Assembly (NCBI GenBank): GCA_045643285.1
Contig: JAZUKN010000086.1
Coordinates: forward strand, 19,582-83,581
Direction of reading: 5' to 3'
Origin: UMGS1696 sp045643285
Lineage (GTDB): Bacteria > Bacillota > Clostridia > Oscillospirales > CAG-272
DNA: 64,000 nucleotides
Below, piece after piece: positions 31,735-40,342 of this stretch. Below the pieces are notes generated by a model. That model saw only the letters and a list, made by a program, of their open reading frames with translations, searched no databases and was not told the origin of the DNA. The position numbers were made by a program, and so were the translations under genes. Each line of letters starts with the position of its first letter. The first letter of the stretch is position 1.

Positions 31735-31930
31735 ATTTCAGATGAAGAAAACGTCTCACGTTTTACAATTCGTTTTTTCGCGGCTACGCACGAATCATAC
31801 CTTTCTATACCGTAGGGGAGGGGTTTCCCCTCCCGACGAAAGAATCAACATATTTTTCTATATAAACAAAAGGTAGAAAACACTTGAGTCGATTTCAAAT
31901 TATTATCGTCCGTCAGGAAAGGAAAAAAGC
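31735..31930 (-). repeat. Dispersed hairpin-rich element, copy H (partial)
   Basis: In minus orientation it keeps a GAAAAC-type hairpin, the GGGAGGGG-AAA-CCCCTCCC counterpart of the GGCAGG hairpin, and GCGTAGCCGCGAAAA. It ends at the lepA promoter. The rest of the 31648-32018 gap holds only this promoter and the terminator at 31950-31980. Confidence 0.65.
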
Positions 31931-31949
31931 GTAGTATCGCACGAATACG

Positions 31950-31980
31950 AAAAAAACAGACACCGGGAACCCGATGCCTG
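31950..31980 (-). terminator. Intrinsic terminator after the 154-residue protein gene
   Basis: Read on the minus strand: CAGGCATCGG-GTT-CCGGTGTCTG followed by TTTTTTT; the two G.U pairs only form in this direction. Confidence 0.75.
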
Positions 31981-32018
31981 CCTGAAGTAAGTTGTATTTA
32001 TGAAACAGGTGAAAAATA

Positions 32019-32483
32019 TTATAAGCTGAACGAATCAAGTCCGTCACTTATCGCCTGTTGTACTCTTTCGAGCGCCGCCGTTGCTTCTTCCTTTGTTGAG
32101 TAAGAGCAAATCGGTTCCCAAGAGTCAACTCTCGTCTGAACGGACAATTCCCAACTCACGTTCGAAGATATTCTCGAATCAACAACGCGCAGACCACCGT
32201 AACAAAGAAATACTTTTGTTTTGTCCGGGCTGATGAGGCTCATTCTCTTTCTCGGAAGCACATGGGTACCGTCCGGAAGAACAAACTGAAAATCGGCAAG
32301 CATATTCTGTATTGCATTTTGCACCGATGCTTCCACTGTTTCTTCGATCGTGTTTCTGAGTTCTTCAAATGAATCTTCGATCACGTCTTCAAATGAGTCA
32401 TGTATTGAATCCCCTACTGCTTCTTCAACTGCCGACTGGATTTCATCGATCAATTCTTCGCGTTCTTCGTCTGTCAGGCTCAT
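32019..32483 (-). CDS. Hypothetical acidic helical protein
   Basis: A 154-residue protein I do not recognise. Residues 1-65 are a very acidic amphipathic helix series (EEREELIDEIQSAVEEAVGD and onward) predicted to be coiled coil. Residues 66-154 form a compact alpha/beta part (VLPDGTHVLPRKRMSLIS, KVFLCYGGLRVVD) with a STKEEATAALERVQQAI helix near the end. AAAGGAT lies about six bases before the ATG. It has its own terminator and lies downstream of the KDG kinase gene. Confidence 0.6.
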   Translation of the reverse strand: MSLTDEEREELIDEIQSAVEEAVGDSIHDSFEDVIEDSFEELRNTIEETVEASVQNAIQNMLADFQFVLPDGTHVLPRKRMSLISPDKTKVFLCYGGLRVVDSRISSNVSWELSVQTRVDSWEPICSYSTKEEATAALERVQQAISDGLDSFSL

Positions 32484-32540
32484 TTTTTATCCTTTCACTT
32501 ATTACTTCTTACCTATTCACTATTACCTATTACTTCTTAT

Positions 32541-33563
32541 TTATCTCTGTACTCTTCCCGAGCCGTCTCCGCCGGAGAGCTTTTCTACTTCGGAGACCGT
32601 TACCATATTGTAGTCGCCCTCGATCGAGTGCTTCAGAGCAGACGCCGCAACAGCGAATTCAACAGCGTCCTGCGTGCTCTTGCCGTTCAGAAGCGCGTAG
32701 ATCAGGCCGCCGCCGAACGAATCACCGCCGCCGACACGGTCAACGATGTGCAAGTGATATTCCTTCGAGAAGCAGTAGTCCTTGCCGTCGTAGAGCATAC
32801 CTGCCCAGTTGTTGTCGCTCGCGGAAATGGATGTGCGGAGCGTGATCGCAACTTTCTCGAATCCGAACTTGTCGGCAAGCTGTTTTGCAACGGATTTGTA
32901 GCCGTCCTTGTTGAGCTTGCCGCCGTAGATGTCGGTATTCTCGGCTTCGATACCGAACACATCCTTTGCGTCCTCTTCATTGGAGATGCAGACGTCAACG
33001 TACTGGCAAAGGTCGGTCATAGCCGCTCTTGCCTGTTCGCGTGTCCACAGCTTGCCGCGGTAGTTGAGGTCGCAGGAGATCTTCACGCCGCGTGCCTTTG
33101 CCGCTTTGCACGCCTGACGGCAGATCTCAACGAGATTTTCGCCGAGAGCCGGAGTGATGCCGGTGAAGTGGAACCATTCCGCACCGTCAAAAATCGAATC
33201 CCAGTCGAAATCTTCGGGCTTTGCTTCCTGGATAGCGGAGTGCGCTCTGTCGTAGATGCAGACGGAACCGCGCTGGGATGCGCCCTTTTCGAGATAGTAG
33301 ATGCCTACTCTGTCGCCGCCGCGGACGATTTTCGAGGTGTCAACGCCGTATTTGCGGAGCGAGTTGACTGCGCCCTGACCGATAGCGTGCTTCGGGAGCT
33401 TTGTGACGTACGCAACGTCGATGCCGTAATTTGCGAGAGATACTGCGACGTTCGCTTCACCGCCACCGAACGTTGCTTCCATCTGATCGTTCTGGAAGAA
33501 GCGGTAGTAGCCGTTGGGTGCGAGGCGAAGCATAAGTTCGCCGAATGTGATAACTCTTGCCAT
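32541..33563 (-). CDS. kdgK: 2-keto-3-deoxygluconate kinase (PfkB family)
   Basis: Phosphorylates KDG to KDPG, the step after hexuronate conversion. The 340-residue PfkB protein begins MARVITFGELMLRLAPNGYY, has FGGGEANVAVSLANYG and the C-terminal catalytic block DRVGGGDSFGGGL. The start at 33563 is preceded by CGGAGG; the longer frame adds repeat-derived residues. The KDPG aldolase gene is two genes upstream, which makes the KDG assignment stronger than a generic sugar kinase call. Together they turn KDG into pyruvate and glyceraldehyde 3-phosphate. Confidence 0.88.
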   Translation of the reverse strand: MARVITFGELMLRLAPNGYYRFFQNDQMEATFGGGEANVAVSLANYGIDVAYVTKLPKHAIGQGAVNSLRKYGVDTSKIVRGGDRVGIYYLEKGASQRGSVCIYDRAHSAIQEAKPEDFDWDSIFDGAEWFHFTGITPALGENLVEICRQACKAAKARGVKISCDLNYRGKLWTREQARAAMTDLCQYVDVCISNEEDAKDVFGIEAENTDIYGGKLNKDGYKSVAKQLADKFGFEKVAITLRTSISASDNNWAGMLYDGKDYCFSKEYHLHIVDRVGGGDSFGGGLIYALLNGKSTQDAVEFAVAASALKHSIEGDYNMVTVSEVEKLSGGDGSGRVQR

Positions 33564-33595
33564 GATATGTATTCCTCCGATTAATTTTGTTACAA

Positions 33596-33722
33596 TCCCT
33601 TCGTCACTGCGTGACACTTCCCTCCGCCGTACATGGCAACACAAGAGAGGCTTTTTGAGCGTGTATGAATCAGGCGCCCCTGTGTAAGGGGAGCTGTCGC
33701 ATCGCGACTGAGGGGTTGAAAA
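33596..33722. repeat. Small palindromic intergenic repeats
   Basis: GTCACTGCGTGAC, GCGCCCCTGTGTAAGGGGAGC and CTGTCGCATCGCGACTG hairpins in the kdgK-VOC gap, of the same type as those at 35095-35230. Confidence 0.65.
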
Positions 33723-34073
33723 TTATTTCTTGTTTCCTACGAGATGTACGGCGAAACCTGCGATCTCGTCTTCGAGATAGATCGCGTTCAGCGTGCCGTC
33801 GGGCTTGCATTTTGCGCTTGATTCGTTGAATTTGAAGCCCTTTGCCTCAAGTTCTGCTTTTGCCGCCGCAACGTCGGGCGTACCGATCGCTATGTGACCG
33901 TTCTTTCCGAGATACGGGGGCTTCATAAGCTCAACCACACCGCCTGTAAAGATCGAAGAATTGCCTTCTTTGATCGTAAATCCGAACAGAAGCTCGAACA
34001 TTTTAGCGGCTTTCATTGCCTCTTCTGCGTTTTCGGTATTGATACCGATATGCGCCAGTGTATACTCAGCCAT
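33723..34073 (-). CDS. VOC (glyoxalase/bleomycin-resistance fold) protein
   Basis: A 116-residue single-unit VOC protein: AHIGINTENAEEAMKAAKMF at the start, IFTGGVVELMKPPYLGKNGHIAIGT in the middle, IYLEDEIAGFAVHLV at the end. His and Glu positions fit a metal site. Members isomerise or bind small keto or aldehyde metabolites. Its place between KDPG aldolase and KDG kinase suggests work on a keto-sugar intermediate, but nothing in the sequence proves it. AAGGAATGG precedes the start. Confidence 0.75.
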   Translation of the reverse strand: MAEYTLAHIGINTENAEEAMKAAKMFELLFGFTIKEGNSSIFTGGVVELMKPPYLGKNGHIAIGTPDVAAAKAELEAKGFKFNESSAKCKPDGTLNAIYLEDEIAGFAVHLVGNKK

Positions 34074-34162
34074 TTTTTACCATTCCTTTCTTTGCGTTTG
34101 TGCCGTTTTTGCACAAACGGGAGTTTGAAGCAACCTATATTCGATTCAGGATCGCTTTATAT

Positions 34163-34801
34163 TCAAGCCCGTGCTTCCTTGACGATCTTCACGGACTCCT
34201 TGCAAAGCTCGGTGATCTCGTCCCACTTGCCGTTCTCAATGAGGTCGGCTGTGACCATATACGAGCCGCCGCACGCCGCGATAACGGGTTCTTTGATGTA
34301 TTCGGCGAGGTTTTTGAGAGAGATACCGCCCGTCGGCATTACCTTAAACATCGGGAACGGTGCGCTCATTGCTTTGATCTTCTTGATGCCTCCTGACTGC
34401 TCAGCCGGGAAGAACTTGATAAGCTCAAGACCGAGTCTGTATGCGGCGTGATAGTCGGTAGGCGTCGTGCAACCGGGGAAAATCGGCACGCCTTTCTTCT
34501 GCGCGTATTTTACAAGCTCCACGTCAAGTCCGGGGCAAACGATGAACTTTGCGCCGGCTTCGACCGCACGGTCGATCTGCTCTTCGGAGAGGACTGTGCC
34601 TGCACCGATGATCATATCAGGGCATGCTTCGCTCATGAGTTTGATAGCGCGGTCGGCACCTGCGGCACGGAATGTGATCTCGGCAACGGGTACGCCGCCG
34701 TCGCAGAGAGCTTTACCGAGTCGCGGAGCGTCTTCGGGGTTTTTCAGTTTGATAACCGGAACAACGCCGATTTCTGAGATTTTTTCACTTAATGCGTTCA
34801 T
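34163..34801 (-). CDS. eda: KDPG/4-hydroxy-2-oxoglutarate aldolase
   Basis: Cleaves KDPG to pyruvate and glyceraldehyde 3-phosphate. The 212-residue class I aldolase has Glu41 in AEITFR, the GAGTV loop, and the Schiff-base Lys129 in LIKFFPAE; VMPTGGIS binds phosphate. ATG 34801 is preferred because GGAGGAAAT lies just upstream; the in-frame ATG at 34816 overlaps that ribosome site. It is first of the catabolic genes after a 68-residue membrane protein gene. Confidence 0.93.
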   Translation of the reverse strand: MNALSEKISEIGVVPVIKLKNPEDAPRLGKALCDGGVPVAEITFRAAGADRAIKLMSEACPDMIIGAGTVLSEEQIDRAVEAGAKFIVCPGLDVELVKYAQKKGVPIFPGCTTPTDYHAAYRLGLELIKFFPAEQSGGIKKIKAMSAPFPMFKVMPTGGISLKNLAEYIKEPVIAACGGSYMVTADLIENGKWDEITELCKESVKIVKEARA

Positions 34802-34827
34802 TTGGATTTCCTCCATTTATGTAAAAA

Positions 34828-35034
34828 TTATTTTTTGTTTCTGATTTTGTCGATAAACACGCTGATCTTCTTGCGGAAGCAGAAAAGCACGATTATCACG
34901 ATCGCGACACAGAGGAAGATTATCGCCTCCGCCCACGATCTTTCCGCCGCCCATTCCACGCCGAACAGTTTCAGCACGGGATAGACGATGCACAAAAGAG
35001 CAAATGCGAGTAGTGTTGCCCAGATTCTTTCCAT
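34828..35034 (-). CDS. Small membrane protein, two TM helices
   Basis: A 68-residue protein, MERIWATLL and onward, with hydrophobic helices at about 4-24 and 34-54 and a basic end (FRKKISVFIDKIRNKK). AGGAG lies eight bases before ATG 35034; the longer frame starts inside the palindromic repeats. It is the promoter-proximal gene before eda. Function unknown. Confidence 0.65.
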   Translation of the reverse strand: MERIWATLLAFALLCIVYPVLKLFGVEWAAERSWAEAIIFLCVAIVIIVLFCFRKKISVFIDKIRNKK

Positions 35035-35089
35035 AGTTTTTCTCCTGTATTGTGAATATGATAGTTTTGTTTTGTTGAGACTCCGTCGG

Positions 35090-35393
35090 AGCCTTTGCAA
35101 GTTGAGAGGCATAACAATCCCTCAGTCAGTCTGACGACTGACAGCTCCCTTTACACAAGGGAGCCTTTGGTGCGACTTATAGCCTCCCTTGTGCAAAGGG
35201 AGGTGGCGCGAAGCGTCGGAAAGATTGTCTTCTCTTTTGTGGAGCTCTGCTCCAAACCTCGCAAGGGCTACGCTCCCTTGACTGCGCAAACTTTCCCAAA
35301 AAGTTTGACAAAAACTTTAATAAGAGGCACCCTTGTTTTTTCCCCTACTAAAGTTTCTTGCCAGGCTTCTTTTCAAAGAAGCCGCGTTCTCCA
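35090..35393. repeat. Palindromic intergenic repeats
   Basis: The 359-base gap between ruvX and the small membrane protein holds CAGTCAGTCTGACGACTGACAG, CTCCCTTTACACAAGGGAGCC, CCTCCCTTGTGCAAAGGGAGG and a CCCAAAAAGTTTGACAAAAACTTT-like arm pair near 35293. Such hairpins recur in Oscillospirales genomes. No ORF or clear promoter is seen. Confidence 0.7.
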
Positions 35394-35819
35394 TTACTTT
35401 GCCATTTTGTTTTTTCTAAGCGTCATATAGTCTTCGAGGATCAGCCTTGCCGAAAGGGTGTCGACTGTTGCCTTGCGCTTTTTTCCTCTGACGTTGTTTT
35501 CGCTCAGAATCTTATGCGCCGAGACTGTAGTAAGCCGCTCGTCGTACATCTCCGTCGGGATCCCCGTCAGCTCGCCGAGTTCCCGTGCGAACGCTTTGCA
35601 TTTATCGCTCCGCCAACCGGCAGTCCCGTCCATGTTCACGGGGTTTCCGACGACGATCAGCTCGGCTTTCAGCTCTTTCACTCTTGCGCCGACCAGCTCC
35701 AGTGCCTTTTTATAGCTGTCCGCCGCTACGCATCCCGCTTCCGACGCCATCATTTCGTATTTATCGCACACGGCGATCCCTGTTCTCGCGTCGCCGTAGT
35801 CAATCCCTGCAATTATCAT
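35394..35819 (-). CDS. ruvX: YqgF/RuvX-family putative Holliday junction resolvase
   Basis: A 141-residue RNase-H-fold protein implicated in 16S rRNA 5' processing and DNA junction resolution. It begins MIIAGIDYGDARTGIAV (Asp6 in the active site), has VVGNPVNMDG and DERLTTVSAHKIL, and ends with the typical DTLSARLILEDYM. The start lies three bases after the ribokinase stop, so it is coupled to that gene. Confidence 0.95.
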   Translation of the reverse strand: MIIAGIDYGDARTGIAVCDKYEMMASEAGCVAADSYKKALELVGARVKELKAELIVVGNPVNMDGTAGWRSDKCKAFARELGELTGIPTEMYDERLTTVSAHKILSENNVRGKKRKATVDTLSARLILEDYMTLRKNKMAK

Positions 35820-35822
35820 TCT

Positions 35823-36818
35823 TTACCAATCTTCCTCTTCTTCGCCGTCTGGCGTGTCTTCGGTCTTTTCGGCGTTCTTTTCGCCGCCGAGCTTCTTTTT
35901 GACGTATTCAAGCACCTCTGCGACGGTCGGGACGGATGACGACGCGCCTGCCCTTGTTACGGAGATAGCCGCCGCGCAGGTCGCGTACTTTGCCGCCGAA
36001 ACGATGTTCCCGTTTTCGAGATAAACGTACGTCAGCACGGCTGTGAAAACGTCGCCTGCGGCTGTTGTATCGACGGGCGTGACTTTTTCAGCCGGAACAA
36101 CGTAATATTCGCGTCCGTCGTAGATGAAACAGCCTCGCTCACCGAGCTTGATGACTATGTATTTTGCGTCGACATGTGCGCGGAGCTTTATTGCGGCGCG
36201 AAGACAGTTTTCCTCAGACGACGGCGTGATTCCGGTGAAGACTCTCGTCTCGGTCTCGTTCGGCGAAAAAACTTCGACTCTGCCGAGCGATTCGAGCGGA
36301 AAGTCCATTCTTGCCGGTCCTGCATCAATGAATACGGGTATATCTTTTTCGTTTGCGAGGCGGCACGCTGTGAAAACCGCTTCGTCGGGGATCTCAAACT
36401 GCATATACACGGCGTCGGGATAGCATCCGAATGCCTCTTCTACGTCGTCGGGGGAGAGCGCTTTATTCGCGCCCGGGTATACTATTATACGGTTCTTGCC
36501 GTTTTCTTCAACAAGAACGGACGCAAGTCCCGTCGGGAGGCGGTCGTCCTTTACGATGAAGCGCGTGTCGATATTCTCGCCACGGTATGTGTTGATAAGC
36601 CTCTCAGCGGCTTCGTCCTTACCGAGGCGGCACGCAAAAACTGTATCCGCGCCGAACCGTGCGAAAGAGATCGCGCTGTTAGCGCCCTTTCCGCCGGGTA
36701 GATAGTCGTAGCCGTAATCCTCCTCGGCGACAGTCTCTCCCGAATAGGGAACACGTCTCATACGTTGGACAAAGTCGGTATTCGCGCTGGAAACAACAAG
36801 GATACGCTTTTTCGGCAT
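35823..36818 (-). CDS. rbsK: Ribokinase (PfkB family)
   Basis: Phosphorylates ribose, or a close sugar, at O5. The 331-residue protein shows VVSSANTDFV, the GGKGANSAISFARFGADT sugar-binding motif and DTTAAGDVFTAVL with the catalytic Asp. The C-terminus is a Lys/Glu/Asp-rich tail after about 305, longer than usual. ATG 36818 is chosen over an upstream ATG that falls in repeat sequence. Purine nucleoside phosphorylase elsewhere in the window could provide ribose phosphate, but no rbs transporter is near. Confidence 0.85.
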   Translation of the reverse strand: MPKKRILVVSSANTDFVQRMRRVPYSGETVAEEDYGYDYLPGGKGANSAISFARFGADTVFACRLGKDEAAERLINTYRGENIDTRFIVKDDRLPTGLASVLVEENGKNRIIVYPGANKALSPDDVEEAFGCYPDAVYMQFEIPDEAVFTACRLANEKDIPVFIDAGPARMDFPLESLGRVEVFSPNETETRVFTGITPSSEENCLRAAIKLRAHVDAKYIVIKLGERGCFIYDGREYYVVPAEKVTPVDTTAAGDVFTAVLTYVYLENGNIVSAAKYATCAAAISVTRAGASSSVPTVAEVLEYVKKKLGGEKNAEKTEDTPDGEEEEDW

Positions 36819-36869
36819 GGCAGTTTTCCCCTTTCCGTTCCCTGTGGGAACACTATAATAACTCGCGCG

Positions 36870-37266
36870 AGGCGCGAACTTCACTTTTCTTTATCTTGCA
36901 CAAATTCCACGAATTCGCGTGAAATAATATAACATATCTATAGGGCAGGGGCTTGCTCCTGCCGCTCAATTTATCCAAACCGCACGTTTGGCATCGTGGA
37001 TGTCCTGCTTGTTTACAAGCGGGCGGACAGGCGGACAAGCCGGTATTCGACTTCGTCGAAACCGACGCGACGCTCTTGTGAATCACCGCGCTTAGGGGGA
37101 AGGTCGCTTCGCTCTATTCCCCCTAAGAACCCCTTTGTAACAAAGTGAATGCAAATCTTTCGTTCGCTCTGTCTAATTATTCATTATTCATCTTTCATTC
37201 TTCATTATTCATTTCTTTTTTTGCGCTTCGTCTACTTCTTACCTATTCACTATTCCCTCTTACTTC
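36870..37266 (-). repeat. Dispersed hairpin-rich element, copy C
   Basis: Minus orientation. Forward-strand landmarks are GGCAGG-N8-CCTGCC (36944-36963), CTGCTTGTTTACAAGCGGG, TTCGACTTCGTCGAA (37046-37060), TTAGGGGG...CCCCCTAA (37092-37126), CTTTGTAACAAAG (37133-37145), ATTCATTATTCATC tracts and TACCTATTCACTATT. It ends just upstream of the ribokinase gene. Confidence 0.85.
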
Positions 37267-37269
37267 AAC

Positions 37270-38847
37270 TCATCTGTGTCCGTAAGAATCTATGTCAAGT
37301 CCGTCCATTACGCGGTCGGCGTCGGAAAGTGCCTTTTCAACGAGGTCGTTTGACGTATAAAATTCTCCGACTCCGTTCACCGTCGTGAAGTATTTGCCGC
37401 CGGAAACGTGTCCTGTCGATGTCTCAAAATAGCGGTAGAACTTATATTCATATATCTGCCCTGCCGTGTTCTCGTAAGTCATCGTCATCACGAGATTGTC
37501 GTCGTTTTCCGTCAGCGCGGCTTTGTCTTCTTCGCTGAGCGTCGCGTATTCCTGATTCGTTATATTCATCAGCGTCATATAGTATTTGCGGAAGTTCGCA
37601 ACGTCGTCTCCCGTGAACTTTTTGCCGCTGTTTTCTTCTTTTACTTCAAGCACAGCGTTGCCGTTTTCGTCCGTCGAGTGTTTCAGAGTGAAGTCAACAT
37701 CGACCTCGCCGCCCTTTACACTGAGTCTTGAGACTGTCTTTATATCGACATAGAACGGCATTTCTTCTATCCATTTGAAGAAATCGTATTCGAGCCACGC
37801 AAGCGTCTCCGCCGGCATTTCGCATATCATCATGTATCCGTACATACTCGACACGGCGTAATATTTGCCGTTTTCCTGCCGCGCGGAGACGAAAATATCC
37901 ATCTCGACGCCGCCGGACGTGAGAACTATCGTATAATACGGCTCGTCAAGCCCGTACTGTGCGAGGTCTTCTTCCGTCGGTCTGAGCGCGACTACTCTGT
38001 CGCCGACCTGGTTGACGAACGAGTACATCACGTCAAAGTACAGGTCTTCGTTTAGTGCGTAAGTGTTCTCAGACGTGTTGTTTTCGGGGTGCGGATACGC
38101 CATACGGAGCACGAGCATCTGATTCTGCAGTATTTCCGTTTCTGTCATGCGCTCGACTGCGACGAAAACATCGTCACCTTTTACAAGCACGAACGAATCG
38201 AGCAGATAGTAGTTGTTTTCGGTCAGTCCGTCGATGAGTTTCGGAGAAAGAAGATTGTACCCCGGTTCAAGTATGGTATCGGCGAGCGTCAGAGACATGA
38301 TATACACGGCGTCGCGGTCTGCGAGCCTGACGTAATATCCGCCCTCTGTGATAAGCCCATCGCCGACGTACATTGTGATCTTGTCGCCGTTCGTTTTCGT
38401 GAGCGTCCACTGCGCCTGCGGCTCGTCAAGTCCGAATTCGGCGAGCTTTTCGCGGTCGTCACCGAGATTTTCGGCGACGCGCATCATGGCGACAGGCGTT
38501 CCCGTCGTCACGACAAGAGATGCGAGCTTGTTGTCGTCGAGCGGCAGTGCGGTTATCCCCTCAAGCGAGAAGCCGGACGCCGATTTTTTGTCCTGCTTTA
38601 CACTGAACGTGCCGTGTTCGTTCTCGACCTCTATCGTTCTTATCTCCGAGCGCGGTATCGGCTGAAAAATATAGAAATTCGTCAGCCTGTCGGTGATCAG
38701 GACTTCGCCGTCGAGCAGATCAAGCTCCACGCGCCCGTCGTCGTTTTCACCGAGCAGGGGATTCACGAATATGAAATACACCGCCACAAGTGCGGCAAAC
38801 AGTACACCGAGAATTATCGCGGTGACTGTGCGGTTTTTGATTTTCAT
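37270..38847 (-). CDS. DUF4340-domain membrane protein
   Basis: A 525-residue protein with one N-terminal TM helix (about 8-28) followed by a large extracytoplasmic region with repeated beta-rich DUF4340 units. Its ATGA start overlaps the stop of the GldG-like gene by four bases. DUF4340 proteins accompany GldG/ABC-2 systems across Gram-positive and other bacteria; the exported substrate is unknown. ATG 38847 gives MKIKNRTVTAIILG; the upstream frame overlaps the previous gene. Confidence 0.85.
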   Translation of the reverse strand: MKIKNRTVTAIILGVLFAALVAVYFIFVNPLLGENDDGRVELDLLDGEVLITDRLTNFYIFQPIPRSEIRTIEVENEHGTFSVKQDKKSASGFSLEGITALPLDDNKLASLVVTTGTPVAMMRVAENLGDDREKLAEFGLDEPQAQWTLTKTNGDKITMYVGDGLITEGGYYVRLADRDAVYIMSLTLADTILEPGYNLLSPKLIDGLTENNYYLLDSFVLVKGDDVFVAVERMTETEILQNQMLVLRMAYPHPENNTSENTYALNEDLYFDVMYSFVNQVGDRVVALRPTEEDLAQYGLDEPYYTIVLTSGGVEMDIFVSARQENGKYYAVSSMYGYMMICEMPAETLAWLEYDFFKWIEEMPFYVDIKTVSRLSVKGGEVDVDFTLKHSTDENGNAVLEVKEENSGKKFTGDDVANFRKYYMTLMNITNQEYATLSEEDKAALTENDDNLVMTMTYENTAGQIYEYKFYRYFETSTGHVSGGKYFTTVNGVGEFYTSNDLVEKALSDADRVMDGLDIDSYGHR

Positions 38848-40328
38848 TGATGCTTCCTCTTTGTTACGACTACTATGCCGAGGAGCGCAAATATCACCGG
38901 AAGAACAGCAGTCATGGCGACTGTCCAACGGTTTGCGTCTGCGGTGGTCACTGTTATCGAGCTGTCGTCAAACGGCTTGAACTTGAGGTCTGCGAGCACT
39001 CTGTCCTTGCCCATGGCTGTCATGGATGCCGACAGAATATCTTCGTTCGCGTAGGAATTTGAGACAATATACGCCTGCGACGCGAACGTCGGCGAGCCTG
39101 CCGCGATAACGTAGGAATAGTAGTATTCGTTGTTCACTATTCTCTGCTCTCTCGAAACGGTGAGCAGGTTATATGCGCCGCTCTCCGTCGGGTTCCCGTT
39201 CACAACAGCCTCGGACGACGGATAAGAGCGAAGCATCGGAGAGACTTCTCTCGATGCGTTCAGTTCACCGCCTCTGCTCCAAAGAATGTCGATAGGCGCG
39301 GATTTGCGGATGATCGCCCTCGGTCTTGCAGAGAGAGAATTGATATCGGAGAGGTACAGTCCGCCTGCGCCTCCCTCGACGTATTCACCGATTATCGAGT
39401 ATCCGTCGACCGACATGGAGTGTTCCATGTCGCGCACAGTTGTGTCGGCGACGTAGGAAATGCCCCATTCGGCGAGAAATTCGTTAAGATTCGTGAGATT
39501 TGCGACGTATTCGGGATCGCAGAACACGAGCAGGCATCCGTAGCCGTCGAGAAACGAGTCGATTTTTTCGATCTCGTTGAACTGCGCGTCCTCGGCTTCC
39601 GCTCCGACAAAGTCATAGATCGGGTTGTAGATGACGACGATGCGGCAGTCTTCGTCGATCTCGTTCTTCGTGAGATCGATCGCATCGACTTCGTAGCCGT
39701 TTTCGGCGAACATTGAAGCGAGTGCTATGGCGGAAGAAATATCTTCGCCGTGCGACGCGGTGAACGCGACCTTCGGCGTTTCGCTTCTCGTTACCTGGAG
39801 GATAGCGGAGACGAATTTCTTCTCTCCGTTGTACGCCCACGCGGTGCTGAGATCAGTCTCGTCGTCGTATGTGAAGAAAACTCTCTGACGGAGAACGGAG
39901 ACCTCTTTGCCGCTCGTTATTACCACAGATGTAGAATCAATATCGGTAGCGGCAGTTTCATAGAACGGGCGGAAAAACGCGGGATTTTTCAGCACATCCA
40001 CGCATTCTACTGAGATATTCGTGAAAGACTCGTCAAGCTGTTTCGCAGTCGTGTAGATATATCGGCTCGCGGTGCTTGCTTCGAGTTCGTCCGGCTCGGC
40101 GGCGAAGTAGATATGCACGTCCTCGGTCACGTCGGAGAGGATCTCTTTCGCGTTTTCCGAAAGCGTGAAGATCTTCTCTTCGGTCATATCGACAAACCAC
40201 ATATATTTTGTGCCGAGCGCGGTGATGATAATGTTGAGTATCACGACAACGGCGATAAACGCAACTGTCAGAGCCGTGCCGGATGCGCCGTAGCGGAATT
40301 TCTTTGATTTAAGAAGTGATGTTTTCAT
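38844..40328 (-). CDS. GldG-family ABC transporter auxiliary protein
   Basis: A 494-residue protein with a TM helix at about 18-40 and another at about 468-488, enclosing an extracytoplasmic alpha/beta domain. FVDMTEEKIFTLSENAKEILSDV near the N-terminus and the central VAFTASHGE segment are typical of GldG. In Bacteroidetes GldG belongs to the gliding apparatus, but in Firmicutes homologues form generic export systems. It lies 14 bases after the permease and overlaps DUF4340. Confidence 0.87.
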   Translation of the reverse strand: MKTSLLKSKKFRYGASGTALTVAFIAVVVILNIIITALGTKYMWFVDMTEEKIFTLSENAKEILSDVTEDVHIYFAAEPDELEASTASRYIYTTAKQLDESFTNISVECVDVLKNPAFFRPFYETAATDIDSTSVVITSGKEVSVLRQRVFFTYDDETDLSTAWAYNGEKKFVSAILQVTRSETPKVAFTASHGEDISSAIALASMFAENGYEVDAIDLTKNEIDEDCRIVVIYNPIYDFVGAEAEDAQFNEIEKIDSFLDGYGCLLVFCDPEYVANLTNLNEFLAEWGISYVADTTVRDMEHSMSVDGYSIIGEYVEGGAGGLYLSDINSLSARPRAIIRKSAPIDILWSRGGELNASREVSPMLRSYPSSEAVVNGNPTESGAYNLLTVSREQRIVNNEYYYSYVIAAGSPTFASQAYIVSNSYANEDILSASMTAMGKDRVLADLKFKPFDDSSITVTTADANRWTVAMTAVLPVIFALLGIVVVTKRKHQ

Positions 40329-40342
40329 TTCATCCGCCTCCC

